Assembly: GCA_022865305.1 (NCBI GenBank)
Contig: JALHSP010000116.1
Span: 62,001 to 126,000 of the forward strand
Direction of reading: 5' to 3'
Length of the DNA stretch: 64,000 nucleotides
From: Bacteroidales bacterium
Lineage (GTDB): Bacteria > Bacteroidota > Bacteroidia > Bacteroidales > VadinHA17
Shown: positions 50,882 to 58,556 of the stretch, piece after piece
Layout: every line of letters starts with the position of its first letter
Position numbering within the stretch: position 1 is the stretch's first letter
Notes under the pieces: generated by a model
The model's database searches: none
What the model was told of the DNA's origin: nothing
Seen by the model: the letters and a program-made list of their open reading frames with translations, nothing else
Program-made: the position numbers and the translations under genes

Positions 50882-51200
50882 TATGATAAGTCTGATATTC
50901 ATAACGATCGGAATTACTTTTAACCTGTTAGGGTGTATTGGAATAATCAGGCTTCCTGATACTTATAACAGGCTTCAGGCAGCAACAAAATGTGTGACCC
51001 TTGGTTGCTGCAGCATCCTTCTTGGCGTTTGTTTTCATTTTGGATTCAGTGATGCAGGTATTAAAGCCCTTGTTGCAATACCTATACTATTTTTTGCTTC
51101 CACAGTGGGAGCACATGCCCTGATCAGAGGAACTTACCATTTTGGGATTAAGCTTGGAGAAAGAAGTATTAAAGATGATTATAAAGAAGCTGTAAAATGA
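50874..51200 (+). CDS. mnhG: MrpG/MnhG antiporter subunit
   Basis: The 108-residue protein has three transmembrane helices and the MnhG pattern LLGCIGIIRLPDTYNRLQAATKCVTLG (about 18-44), followed by SDAGIKALVAIPILFFASTVGAHALIRGTY. It completes the Mrp set (A, B, C, D, E, F, G) in this operon. Confidence 0.9.
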   Translation: MNNMISLIFITIGITFNLLGCIGIIRLPDTYNRLQAATKCVTLGCCSILLGVCFHFGFSDAGIKALVAIPILFFASTVGAHALIRGTYHFGIKLGERSIKDDYKEAVK

Positions 51201-51817
51201 AGTATCCAAAGATCAGAGAATTGAAGGAGGCCATCATTTCACTCGTTTCCCCGGCTTACACTTCAAAATTTCCAGCTGAGCCTCATATTCCTTTTGAGAA
51301 TTTCAGGGGTAAGCCAGTTGTTGATGATGAAAATTGCGTTGGATGCGAAACTTGCGCTAATGTCTGTCCCCCAATGGCGATAACCAATACTGATGATAAA
51401 GAAAAAGGAATAAGGATAATAAAAAGAGATTATGGGAAATGTATCTTTTGCGGACAATGCCAGGAACACTGCATAACACAGAAAGGTGTGAAATTATCAG
51501 ATAAGATCTTCGATATGGCAGTATTTGAAAGAGAAAAGTGTGTTGAATATCAGGAAAAAGAGCTGCTGATATGTGAAAGCTGCAATGCTGTTATTACCAC
51601 AAAAGAACATCTTCATTATATGCACAGGAAGCTTGGTCCGAAAGCATTTTCCTCAATACTTAATCTCAACCTCCTCAATCAGAAATTAAAGCTGGCAGAA
51701 GGACAGGATGTTGATGTTGAGATAAAGGATGACCTGAAAAGAAAAGATATGTTCAATATCATTTGTCCGAACTGCCTGAGACAAATCCAAGTAAAATACT
51801 TATATAAAGGTGTTTAA
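51197..51817 (+). CDS. HycF/MbhN-like [4Fe-4S] subunit with an added zinc-ribbon-like tail
   Basis: The 206-residue protein has two [4Fe-4S] motifs, CVGCETCANVCPP (about 48-60) and CIFCGQCQEHC (about 85-95). These are the NuoI-type clusters that bring electrons to the hydrogenase small subunit. A longer C-terminal region adds CESC (about 126-129) and CPNC (about 194-197), probably a zinc site. That tail resembles extended group 4 subunits rather than plain NuoI. It overlaps mnhG by four bases and the protease gene by eight. Confidence 0.85.
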   Translation: MKYPKIRELKEAIISLVSPAYTSKFPAEPHIPFENFRGKPVVDDENCVGCETCANVCPPMAITNTDDKEKGIRIIKRDYGKCIFCGQCQEHCITQKGVKLSDKIFDMAVFEREKCVEYQEKELLICESCNAVITTKEHLHYMHRKLGPKAFSSILNLNLLNQKLKLAEGQDVDVEIKDDLKRKDMFNIICPNCLRQIQVKYLYKGV

Positions 51818-52277
51818 GGACCTGGATAACCTTCTGTCTAAAAAGGAAAAGAAAATACTCTTTGTCGGAATAGGAAATCTCCTTAAAATGGATGATGGTG
51901 TAGGTGTTTATATAACCAGAAAAATAAAGAACAGAATCAATCTTTCATCCCTTATTGTAGAAGCCAGTATTGAAAACTATATTGGTAAGATAAACACCCT
52001 GAATCCTGATATACTTGTACTCATCGATTGTATGGATCTGGGATCAGCTGCAGGAACCTTTAAATTACTGCCATTAAGCCAGATACAGGATACGACTTTT
52101 AATACTCACAATATATCACTTAAACGGTTATCCGAGTTTTTTGCAATGCCGGTTTTTATACTGGGAATCCAACCAGAAAAAATTGGTTTTGGTGAAAATA
52201 TTTCCTACCTTGTAAAGAATATTGCCGACAAAATTATTAAAAACATAAACAAACAGGAGGTAAATCATGGCTGTTGA
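51810..52277 (+). CDS. HycI-type hydrogenase maturation protease
   Basis: The 155-residue protein starts at GTG 51810 within the previous gene. It has FVGIGNLLKMDDGVGVY (about 14-30) with the first metal-binding acid, LIDCMDLGSAAGTF (about 71-84) with the second, and the histidine in FNTHNISL (about 93-100). Such proteases read the nickel state of the large subunit and then remove its C-terminal peptide. The large subunit at 44163 has about 35 residues beyond its last Ni motif, so it is the natural substrate. Confidence 0.88.
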   Translation: MFKDLDNLLSKKEKKILFVGIGNLLKMDDGVGVYITRKIKNRINLSSLIVEASIENYIGKINTLNPDILVLIDCMDLGSAAGTFKLLPLSQIQDTTFNTHNISLKRLSEFFAMPVFILGIQPEKIGFGENISYLVKNIADKIIKNINKQEVNHGC

Positions 52278-52680
52278 ATATTTATGCAAAATTTGCCGGG
52301 GACATTTAAATGTAAAAACTTCAATTGTCCTTGCTGCTTCAAAAGTTAACAGTTCCAAAAGAGGATTGATCTTTCTAAATCCCGAGATCGGGAACTACCT
52401 GACCACAACACATCCTACTTTCAAGATTGAAGAAGGTGCAGAATACACCTATACCTGCCCTATTTGTCATTCACAGTTAAATAGTGCCAAGTACAATCAC
52501 CTGGTAAGAATAATAATGATTGATGAGGAAGGAAAGGAGTTTAACATTTATTTTTCGGGTATAGCCGGTGAAAAATGTACTTATAAGATAAGGGGCACCA
52601 GGATTGAGAAACAAGGACCTGATGCTGACCTGTACGACAAGTACTTTGATGTACCGGAAGAAGACCGGAAATACCTTTAA
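52267..52680 (+). CDS. Zinc-ribbon-like protein of unknown function at the end of the [NiFe] operon
   Basis: I do not recognise this 137-residue protein. It has two CxxC knuckles, CKIC (7-10) and CPIC (about 60-63), set up as a split zinc ribbon. The beta-rich C-terminal part contains FNIYFSGIAGEKCTYKIRG and an acidic end (DLYDKYFDVPEEDRKYL). No membrane segment or signal peptide is present. It overlaps the protease gene by 11 bases, so it is cotranscribed with the hydrogenase and could be an assembly factor or a small accessory subunit. That role is inference. Confidence 0.6.
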   Translation: MAVEYLCKICRGHLNVKTSIVLAASKVNSSKRGLIFLNPEIGNYLTTTHPTFKIEEGAEYTYTCPICHSQLNSAKYNHLVRIIMIDEEGKEFNIYFSGIAGEKCTYKIRGTRIEKQGPDADLYDKYFDVPEEDRKYL

Positions 52681-52782
52681 TTCTGCCCTGCGATATTGGG
52701 TAGGAATGTTTCATACAACGGTCTTGCCCTATGTATGAACAATATTCACAGGCATCACATTTTTTCTGTCGGCAAATAATCC

Positions 52783-52790
52783 TATTTTTG
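52783..52790 (+). promoter_or_regulatory. Candidate -7 box upstream of transketolase
   Basis: TATTTTTG matches the Bacteroidota TAnnTTTG box and lies 37 bases before the start codon at 52828. The -33 element is weak, so this is a tentative call. It would separate transketolase transcription from the [NiFe] operon. Confidence 0.35.
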
Positions 52791-52827
52791 TTTCCGTCTA
52801 AATTATTACGGTTAACTTATTAATTTC

Positions 52828-54870
52828 ATGAATCAAGAAGTAAACAAAAGAGCAGCTGATAATATCCGCATTCTGGCAATGGCAATGGTGGAAAAAGCTA
52901 AGTCGGGTCATCCGGGGGGAGCAATGGGTGGTGCTGATTTTATTCATATCCTTTTTTCTGAATTTTTAAATTTTGATCCTGACGATCCGAAATGGATTAA
53001 TCGTGACCGGTTTTTTCTTGATCCCGGACATATGTCACCAATGCTGTATTCAGTTCTGACTTTAACAGGCCATTTCAAGGTTGATGAACTGAAAGGATTC
53101 AGACAATGGGCAAGTCCAACACCTGGTCATCCTGAACTCGATGTAATGAGAGGTATTGAAAATACGTCAGGTCCATTGGGACAAGGACACACAATGGCTG
53201 TTGGAGCTGCTATAGCTGAGAGATTCCTTGCTGCCAGATTCGGTGAATTGTTTGCACATAAAACTTTTGCATTTATTTCCGATGGAGGTGTCCAGGAAGA
53301 GATATCCCAGGGAGCTGGCCGCCTGGCCGGTTTTCTGGGCCTCAACAACCTTATAATGTTTTATGATTCCAATGATATCCAGCTATCAACCGAAACAAAA
53401 GCAGTAACATCTGAAGATACTGCAATGAAATATCGCTCATGGGGATGGGAGGTTATCGCAATTGAAGGGAATGACCACAGTCAGATAAGAAAAGCTCTCG
53501 GTAATGCTGTAAAGTCAAAAGTCAAACCCGTAATCATTATTGGCAAGACAATAATGGGGAAAGGTCTTGTAGATAATGCCGGGAACAGTTTCGAAAGAAA
53601 AACTTCTACACACGGTATGCCTGTAAGTGAGGCAGGTGGTTCTTTTGAAAAGTCACTGGTCAATCTTGGAGGAAATATCTCCGATCCTTTCTGCATCTTT
53701 GAAGATGTCAGACATCATTACAAAAAAGTCCTTGATAAAAAACGAAAGATTGCAGAAGAGTGGAAAAAAGAGAAAGGTAAATGGGCTTCTGAAAACACTG
53801 AACTCGATAAAAAACTCCGGTTATTCTATTCCGGTAACCTTCCTGAAATAGATTTCAGATCGATACAGCAAAAAGAAGGTACGGCAACAAGAGCTGCATC
53901 TGCTGCAGTCCTCAACGTGCTTGCGGGTAAGATTGAGAATATGGTGGTCGCCTCAGCCGATCTGTCAAACTCCGATAAAACAGACGCTTTCCTTAAGAAG
54001 ACAAAGGCATTTACAAATGGTGATTTTTCAGGTGCATTCCTTCAGGCAGGAGTATCAGAGCTTACAATGGCTGCAATCATGAATGGGATGGCACTTCATG
54101 GAGGTGTTATACCTGCTTGCGGAACATTCTTTGTCTTCTCCGATTATATGAAACCAGCCGTCAGGCTTGCATGTCTTATGAGTTTACCGGTGAAATATAT
54201 CTGGACTCATGATGCTTTCCGTGTCGGAGAAGACGGTCCTACACACCAACCCGTCGAACAGGAAGCACAGATACGGTTGATGGAGCATCTCAGGAACCAT
54301 CATGGAGATAACAGTATGCTTGTGCTTCGACCTGCCGATTCCATCGAAACAAGCATTGCATGGAAAATTGCACTGGAAAATAAGAAGACGCCAACAGCAC
54401 TTATCCTTTCACGACAGAATATAAAAGATCTGCCTTCCGACAAAAATGACAGATATGACGATGCACTCCAGTTGAAAAACGGAGCATATATTGTTCAGGA
54501 TTGTAAAGGTAAGCCGGATATTATTCTGGTCGCAAGCGGTTCAGAGGTTGCCACTCTTGTCGAAGGGGCTTCCCTGCTAAGGAAAGATAATCTGAATGTA
54601 AGAATCGTCTCGGCCCCTTCCGAAGGATTATTCAGACAACAACCTGATTCTTACCAGAAATCAGTAATACCTGAGAACATTCCGGTGTTTGGATTAACTG
54701 CTGGATTATCAGTCACTTTACAGGGTCTTGTTGGACCAAGAGGCAGAATCTGGGGAGTAAACAGTTTTGGCTATTCTGCACCCTACAAGGTTCTTGATGA
54801 AAAATTCGGTTTTACTGCAGAGAACGTTTACCGTCAGGTAAATGAGTACCTGGCTCAGTTTAAGATGTAA
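52828..54870 (+). CDS. tkt: Transketolase
   Basis: The 680-residue single-chain protein has the thiamine diphosphate motifs of transketolase: SGHPGGAMGG (about 27-36), SDGGVQEEISQGAG (about 152-165, in place of the more common GDGC start) and the substrate-binding THDAFRVGEDGPTHQPVEQ (about 466-484). It moves two-carbon units between sugar phosphates in the non-oxidative pentose phosphate pathway in the cytoplasm. It appears to be a single-gene unit with its own promoter and a terminator at 54890-54915. Confidence 0.95.
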   Translation: MNQEVNKRAADNIRILAMAMVEKAKSGHPGGAMGGADFIHILFSEFLNFDPDDPKWINRDRFFLDPGHMSPMLYSVLTLTGHFKVDELKGFRQWASPTPGHPELDVMRGIENTSGPLGQGHTMAVGAAIAERFLAARFGELFAHKTFAFISDGGVQEEISQGAGRLAGFLGLNNLIMFYDSNDIQLSTETKAVTSEDTAMKYRSWGWEVIAIEGNDHSQIRKALGNAVKSKVKPVIIIGKTIMGKGLVDNAGNSFERKTSTHGMPVSEAGGSFEKSLVNLGGNISDPFCIFEDVRHHYKKVLDKKRKIAEEWKKEKGKWASENTELDKKLRLFYSGNLPEIDFRSIQQKEGTATRAASAAVLNVLAGKIENMVVASADLSNSDKTDAFLKKTKAFTNGDFSGAFLQAGVSELTMAAIMNGMALHGGVIPACGTFFVFSDYMKPAVRLACLMSLPVKYIWTHDAFRVGEDGPTHQPVEQEAQIRLMEHLRNHHGDNSMLVLRPADSIETSIAWKIALENKKTPTALILSRQNIKDLPSDKNDRYDDALQLKNGAYIVQDCKGKPDIILVASGSEVATLVEGASLLRKDNLNVRIVSAPSEGLFRQQPDSYQKSVIPENIPVFGLTAGLSVTLQGLVGPRGRIWGVNSFGYSAPYKVLDEKFGFTAENVYRQVNEYLAQFKM

Positions 54871-54889
54871 ACATTATGATCATTCGTTG

Positions 54890-54915
54890 AAGGCCGCCTT
54901 ATCAGCGGCCTTTAT
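54890..54915 (+). terminator. Terminator after transketolase
   Basis: AAGGCCGC (54890-54897) pairs with GCGGCCTT (54905-54912) around CTTATCA, followed by TATTGG. The stem is strong; the T tract is short. Confidence 0.7.
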
Positions 54916-54970
54916 TGGTTTAATTTTAGTAAATTAGATAAATTTTTGAATTTATGTCCACTTAATTAAA

Positions 54971-56047
54971 ATGTCTGAAATGAAAAAACTTATTTGCATC
55001 CTTTTTAATCTTGCATGCTTTTTTATCACGCCATTACTCGGACAAATTGATACACTTGATATTACTTACGAAGTAGCAGATACTTTAAATAAGAATATCA
55101 GGCTATTTGAGAGCAACGAGCTGCTGGAATTTTCCCTTCGATTTGATATTACAGCTTACAGACGGGCAAGATCAGATAAGGAATATCTGCCCGCCATCCT
55201 CACTTATCATATCAGTGAAACAGATTCAATAAATAAAGAATTAAAATTAAAAGCGCGCGGCATCATGCGTCTGGTCTACTGTGACTTTCCTCCTATCAGA
55301 TTAAATTTTAAAAAGACTGAATCCCCTGATGATGAATTCAGCAATATTAATAAATTGAAGGTAGTTACACATTGTAAACTTGGTAATGAGGAAAATATAT
55401 TAAAAGAATATCTGATATATAAGCTTTATAATATACTTACGGATAACAGTTACAGGGTAAGGCTGGCAAGAATCAATTATATAAATACCAGCAAACAGAG
55501 TAAACCAATCAGGCAACTTGCTTTCTTAATTGAACCATTGGACGTTTTATGCAAACGGACAAATTCCGTTGAGGTGGCATCCATGAATATAACTCAGAAA
55601 AATATCAAACCGGAGATAATGGATAGAATGGCAATTTTCAATTACATGATTGGGAATACCGACTGGTCAGTTCCGATTCATCATAATATCATTATTCTGT
55701 CGCAAGGTAATTCAGCGAGACCAGATCTGGGTGTAATAGTACCTTATGATTTTGATTATTCCGGGCTGGTTAATACAGATTATGCTATACCTTTTGAAGG
55801 ATTGGGTCTCAAATCAGTTCTGGAACGCCGTTATCTTGGGGAATGCAGAAGCAAAGAGGTTTTCACTGATGCACTTAAAGAATTTTCAGACAAGAAAGAA
55901 GAGTTTTACAAAGCCATAAATGAATTTCCATATTTAAAGGAAAAAACTAAAAAAGAGATGATTAATTATTTGAATGGATTCTTTTACGGTTTTGATAAAC
56001 GTAATACAATTGTAAGTAAATTGCTGAGTGATTGCATAAGTTTTTAG
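54971..56047 (+). CDS. Secreted protein of unknown function, distantly CotH-kinase-like
   Basis: The 358-residue protein has a signal peptide (LICILFNLACFFITPLLGQ); a second ATG at 54980 may be the true start. The central region has RLNFKK, ILKEYLIYKLYNILTDNSYRVRLARI (about 150-175), FNYMIGNTDWSVPIHHNIIIL (about 224-244) and PYDFDYSGLV (about 257-266). This order loosely resembles CotH-type atypical kinases, with the N-T-D-W and D-F-D residues standing where a catalytic and a metal-binding acid would be. I cannot confirm that. It is a single gene with no informative neighbours. Confidence 0.5.
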   Translation: MSEMKKLICILFNLACFFITPLLGQIDTLDITYEVADTLNKNIRLFESNELLEFSLRFDITAYRRARSDKEYLPAILTYHISETDSINKELKLKARGIMRLVYCDFPPIRLNFKKTESPDDEFSNINKLKVVTHCKLGNEENILKEYLIYKLYNILTDNSYRVRLARINYINTSKQSKPIRQLAFLIEPLDVLCKRTNSVEVASMNITQKNIKPEIMDRMAIFNYMIGNTDWSVPIHHNIIILSQGNSARPDLGVIVPYDFDYSGLVNTDYAIPFEGLGLKSVLERRYLGECRSKEVFTDALKEFSDKKEEFYKAINEFPYLKEKTKKEMINYLNGFFYGFDKRNTIVSKLLSDCISF

Positions 56048-56239
56048 GACATCAACATCTTAAATTCAAAATATCGAAAAAGTCAGAATCCGTAAGATCG
56101 ATATCGGTAAAGGTAATGCTGAAGTGGAGGTATATTTCAGGAATAAAAATATAAGCTGAAAAAAATCTGTCTAAAGACATCTTCAAAGGACAATTTGTTT
56201 TAATTATTTTTCACTATTTTTACCCCTTATTTTCTTATA

Positions 56240-56839
56240 ATGCAATACGATATCCAACCCGGAGTCAAAGGCCTGATTTTTGATCTTGACGGAACACTTG
56301 CCGATACTATGCCTTATCACTTTGAAGGATGGAAAAAAGCATGCGAGAAATATGGCGCTCATATTGACAACAAATTTCTTCGAAAACACACCGGTAGTCC
56401 GGGATGGATAATCGCAGAAGAAATAATCAGGAATTGCAGCCTTGATGGAAGTGTCACCATTGACCTGATTATGAATGAGAAAATGGCTGAGTTTGTTAAA
56501 CTTCAGCATCTCGTTAAACCAATAAAGCCAGTTACTGATATTGTAAAAAAATATTATGGGAAACTGCCGATGGCAGTGGGAACCGGGGGGCACAGAGAGG
56601 CGGTAGAACGTACCCTTGAGATAACTGACCTCCGTAAATATTTTGAAATCATTGTCACTGCAAACGATGTTAATTCTTTCAAACCTGATCCCGAAACATT
56701 CCTTAAATGTGCAGAACTGATACAGGTTGATCCTCAATTTATTGAGGTGTTTGAGGATGCTGATCTTGGTATCGAGGCAGCACAAAAAGCCGGTATGATT
56801 GTTACTGATGTTAGGACATGGTATGATTCGAACTGGTGA
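56240..56839 (+). CDS. HAD-superfamily phosphatase / beta-phosphoglucomutase-like hydrolase
   Basis: The 199-residue protein has the HAD motifs: FDLDGTLADTM (14-24) with the nucleophile and general acid, VGTGGHREAVE (about 114-124), SFKPDPETF (about 150-158) with the Lys, and FEDADLGIEAAQKAGM (about 171-186) with the magnesium-binding acids. A helical cap follows motif I, as in beta-phosphoglucomutase and YqaB-type sugar phosphatases. It likely acts on a small phosphorylated sugar or related metabolite. Heptamer repeats follow its stop codon. Confidence 0.88.
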   Translation: MQYDIQPGVKGLIFDLDGTLADTMPYHFEGWKKACEKYGAHIDNKFLRKHTGSPGWIIAEEIIRNCSLDGSVTIDLIMNEKMAEFVKLQHLVKPIKPVTDIVKKYYGKLPMAVGTGGHREAVERTLEITDLRKYFEIIVTANDVNSFKPDPETFLKCAELIQVDPQFIEVFEDADLGIEAAQKAGMIVTDVRTWYDSNW

Positions 56840-56842
56840 ATC

Positions 56843-56863
56843 AAGGTACAAGGTACAAGGTAC
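56843..56863 (+). repeat. Heptamer tandem repeat (AAGGTAC x3)
   Basis: AAGGTAC occurs three times in a row (56843-56849, 56850-56856, 56857-56863), followed by AAGGAGT. The same 7-base period and nearly the same unit (AAGGTGC) appears at 43633-43653, so this is a dispersed heptamer repeat type. Confidence 0.75.
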
Positions 56864-56940
56864 AAGGAGTAATGTACAGGATGAAAGCAAAAGAATTCAG
56901 GGTTTATGAATTTTATTATATTTGAGGAAAACTACAACTT

Positions 56941-57321
56941 TTGAGAAAAGCAGTTAAGATAAAAGCTTATACAGTGCTACTGTCATGGATGCTGATCTTC
57001 ACTCATAACATCATCCCCCATAATCATGCCAACGAAAACCTGACAGGCTGCCACGAGCTTGTTCATAACAGCCATACTACAGGTAATGATTTCACAGGTC
57101 CTTTGAAGTTTAAAAGCCAGCCTGAGGAAGTTACAGTATGTCATATAACAACTTTCCTCTTTCACCAGTTCAACCAGGATACTATTATCTGCCGGACCGA
57201 CTCAGACTCTAATATTCCCCCGATCTCTCTTTCAGGATATGCCTCCGGAAAAACTTTCCGGATAGCCATTTCAGACTATTTTAATAGGATACCTTTCCTG
57301 AGAGCTCCGCCGGCAGCATAA
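56941..57321 (+). CDS. Small His-rich secreted protein upstream of the second RND operon
   Basis: The 126-residue protein starts at TTG 56941 and has an N-terminal hydrophobic segment (AYTVLLSWMLIFTHNIIP). It is followed by a His-rich stretch, HNHANENLTGCHELVHNSHT (about 27-46), and ends with a hydrophobic GYASGKTFRIAISDYFNRIPF. Similar small His-containing proteins often precede metal efflux operons in Bacteroidota, so metal sensing or binding in the periplasm is plausible. The exact family is unclear, and the TTG start is chosen because the next ATG lies inside the signal segment. Confidence 0.55.
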   Translation: MRKAVKIKAYTVLLSWMLIFTHNIIPHNHANENLTGCHELVHNSHTTGNDFTGPLKFKSQPEEVTVCHITTFLFHQFNQDTIICRTDSDSNIPPISLSGYASGKTFRIAISDYFNRIPFLRAPPAA

Positions 57322-57393
57322 AAAAACCTCATTCACATCATCCTCATTAAGGTAATCTATTGATTATCTATTATTTATTTATTATTACCCGTT

Positions 57394-58545
57394 ATGAAAA
57401 GATTATATTTTCTATTTATCCCGGTATTTATAGCACTTTGCTGCAGATGTTCTAGTGATCCCGGAAATAAACAAGATCCTGATATCAAAATCGTGCAAAA
57501 AACTTCTGCCTTATCAGACACAATTGCAATTAACCCAGAGGAAGCATCTGATATAACTGACTATACTCTGCTCACCATTAAAAAGCAACCATTTGCCTTT
57601 GCCTTAAGAACTGGCGGACAAATAATGGTTGACAGCAGAGATATAATAATTATTTCAGCCAAATCTTCAGGTATTTTGAAATTCAGGGATGATTTTCTTT
57701 TTCCAGGCGTCAGAACTACCAGGGGACAGGAACTCTTCAATCTTGCTGGAGAACAACTTGCCGATGATAATACAGAGCTTATATTTAGTCAGATAAAAGC
57801 TGATCTTGAAAAAGCCACTGCCAATTATGAACGGGCAAAAAAGCTTATATCAGATAAAATCATTACTGAGGAACATTTTCTGTCTCTGAAGAATGATTAT
57901 GAAAAGTTGCTGAATGAGTATAATAACCTGAATGCAACATTCGGTAAAGACGGGAATATTATTTCAGCTCCTGCAAATGGATATATAAGGGAAATCTATG
58001 TAACTGAAGGACAGAAAGTCACCTCAGGGCAGCCACTTGCATCAATTGTAATTGAACATTATCTGGTACTGAAAGCAGATATCTCACCTGAATACCTGGA
58101 TATACTTTTCATTGTCGAAAGTGCAAATTTCACGGTAGGTTATAGCACAAGAGTTTTTAAAACCAGCGAAATGAATGGCCGGAAAATATCATATGGGAAA
58201 AGTACTGGTGAAAATTCCTATTATGTTCCTGTTTATTTCAGGATGAATCACGATCCGGAACTAATTGAAGGAACCTTTGCGGAAGTATATCTTATCGGAA
58301 AAGAAATTCAGGATGCAATCGTTGTTCCGAACAGCGCAATAATGGAAGAGTATGGGAAATTATATGTTTTTGTTGCGGATGATGATGGTGATTTCATCAA
58401 GAGATACATTAAAACAGGATACAATGATGGTGAATTTACCCAGGTAAGTTCCGGTCTGAGTGAAAACGAAAAGATTGTATCAACAGGAGCTTACCAGATA
58501 AAGCTTTCACAGAGTGCAACCTCTGCTCCTTCTCACAATCATTAA
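57394..58545 (+). CDS. RND periplasmic adaptor (membrane fusion protein), second efflux operon
   Basis: The 383-residue protein has a lipoprotein-like signal (FIPVFIALCCRCSS) and the adaptor order: barrel-sandwich strands, a coiled-coil hairpin (DLEKATANYERAKKLISDKIITEEHFLSLKNDYEKLL, about 149-185), ISAPANGYIREIYVTEGQKVTSGQPL, a beta barrel and a C-terminal domain. The tail ends in SHNH. It has no separate heavy-metal-binding domain, unlike the adaptor at 20607. It starts the adaptor-pump-channel operon and lies 11 bases before the pump gene. Confidence 0.88.
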   Translation: MKRLYFLFIPVFIALCCRCSSDPGNKQDPDIKIVQKTSALSDTIAINPEEASDITDYTLLTIKKQPFAFALRTGGQIMVDSRDIIIISAKSSGILKFRDDFLFPGVRTTRGQELFNLAGEQLADDNTELIFSQIKADLEKATANYERAKKLISDKIITEEHFLSLKNDYEKLLNEYNNLNATFGKDGNIISAPANGYIREIYVTEGQKVTSGQPLASIVIEHYLVLKADISPEYLDILFIVESANFTVGYSTRVFKTSEMNGRKISYGKSTGENSYYVPVYFRMNHDPELIEGTFAEVYLIGKEIQDAIVVPNSAIMEEYGKLYVFVADDDGDFIKRYIKTGYNDGEFTQVSSGLSENEKIVSTGAYQIKLSQSATSAPSHNH

Positions 58546-58556
58546 TTTACCTGATC

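Noticed and set aside
56064-56159. 31-codon open segment (VRIRKIDIGKGNAEVEVYF)
   Set aside because: Could be a gene remnant, but it follows a stop codon, has no start and no recognisable family.
56204-56890. 228-residue minus-strand open frame
   Set aside because: It is antisense to the HAD gene, and its start is the translation of the heptamer repeat (CTLLLVPCTLYL).
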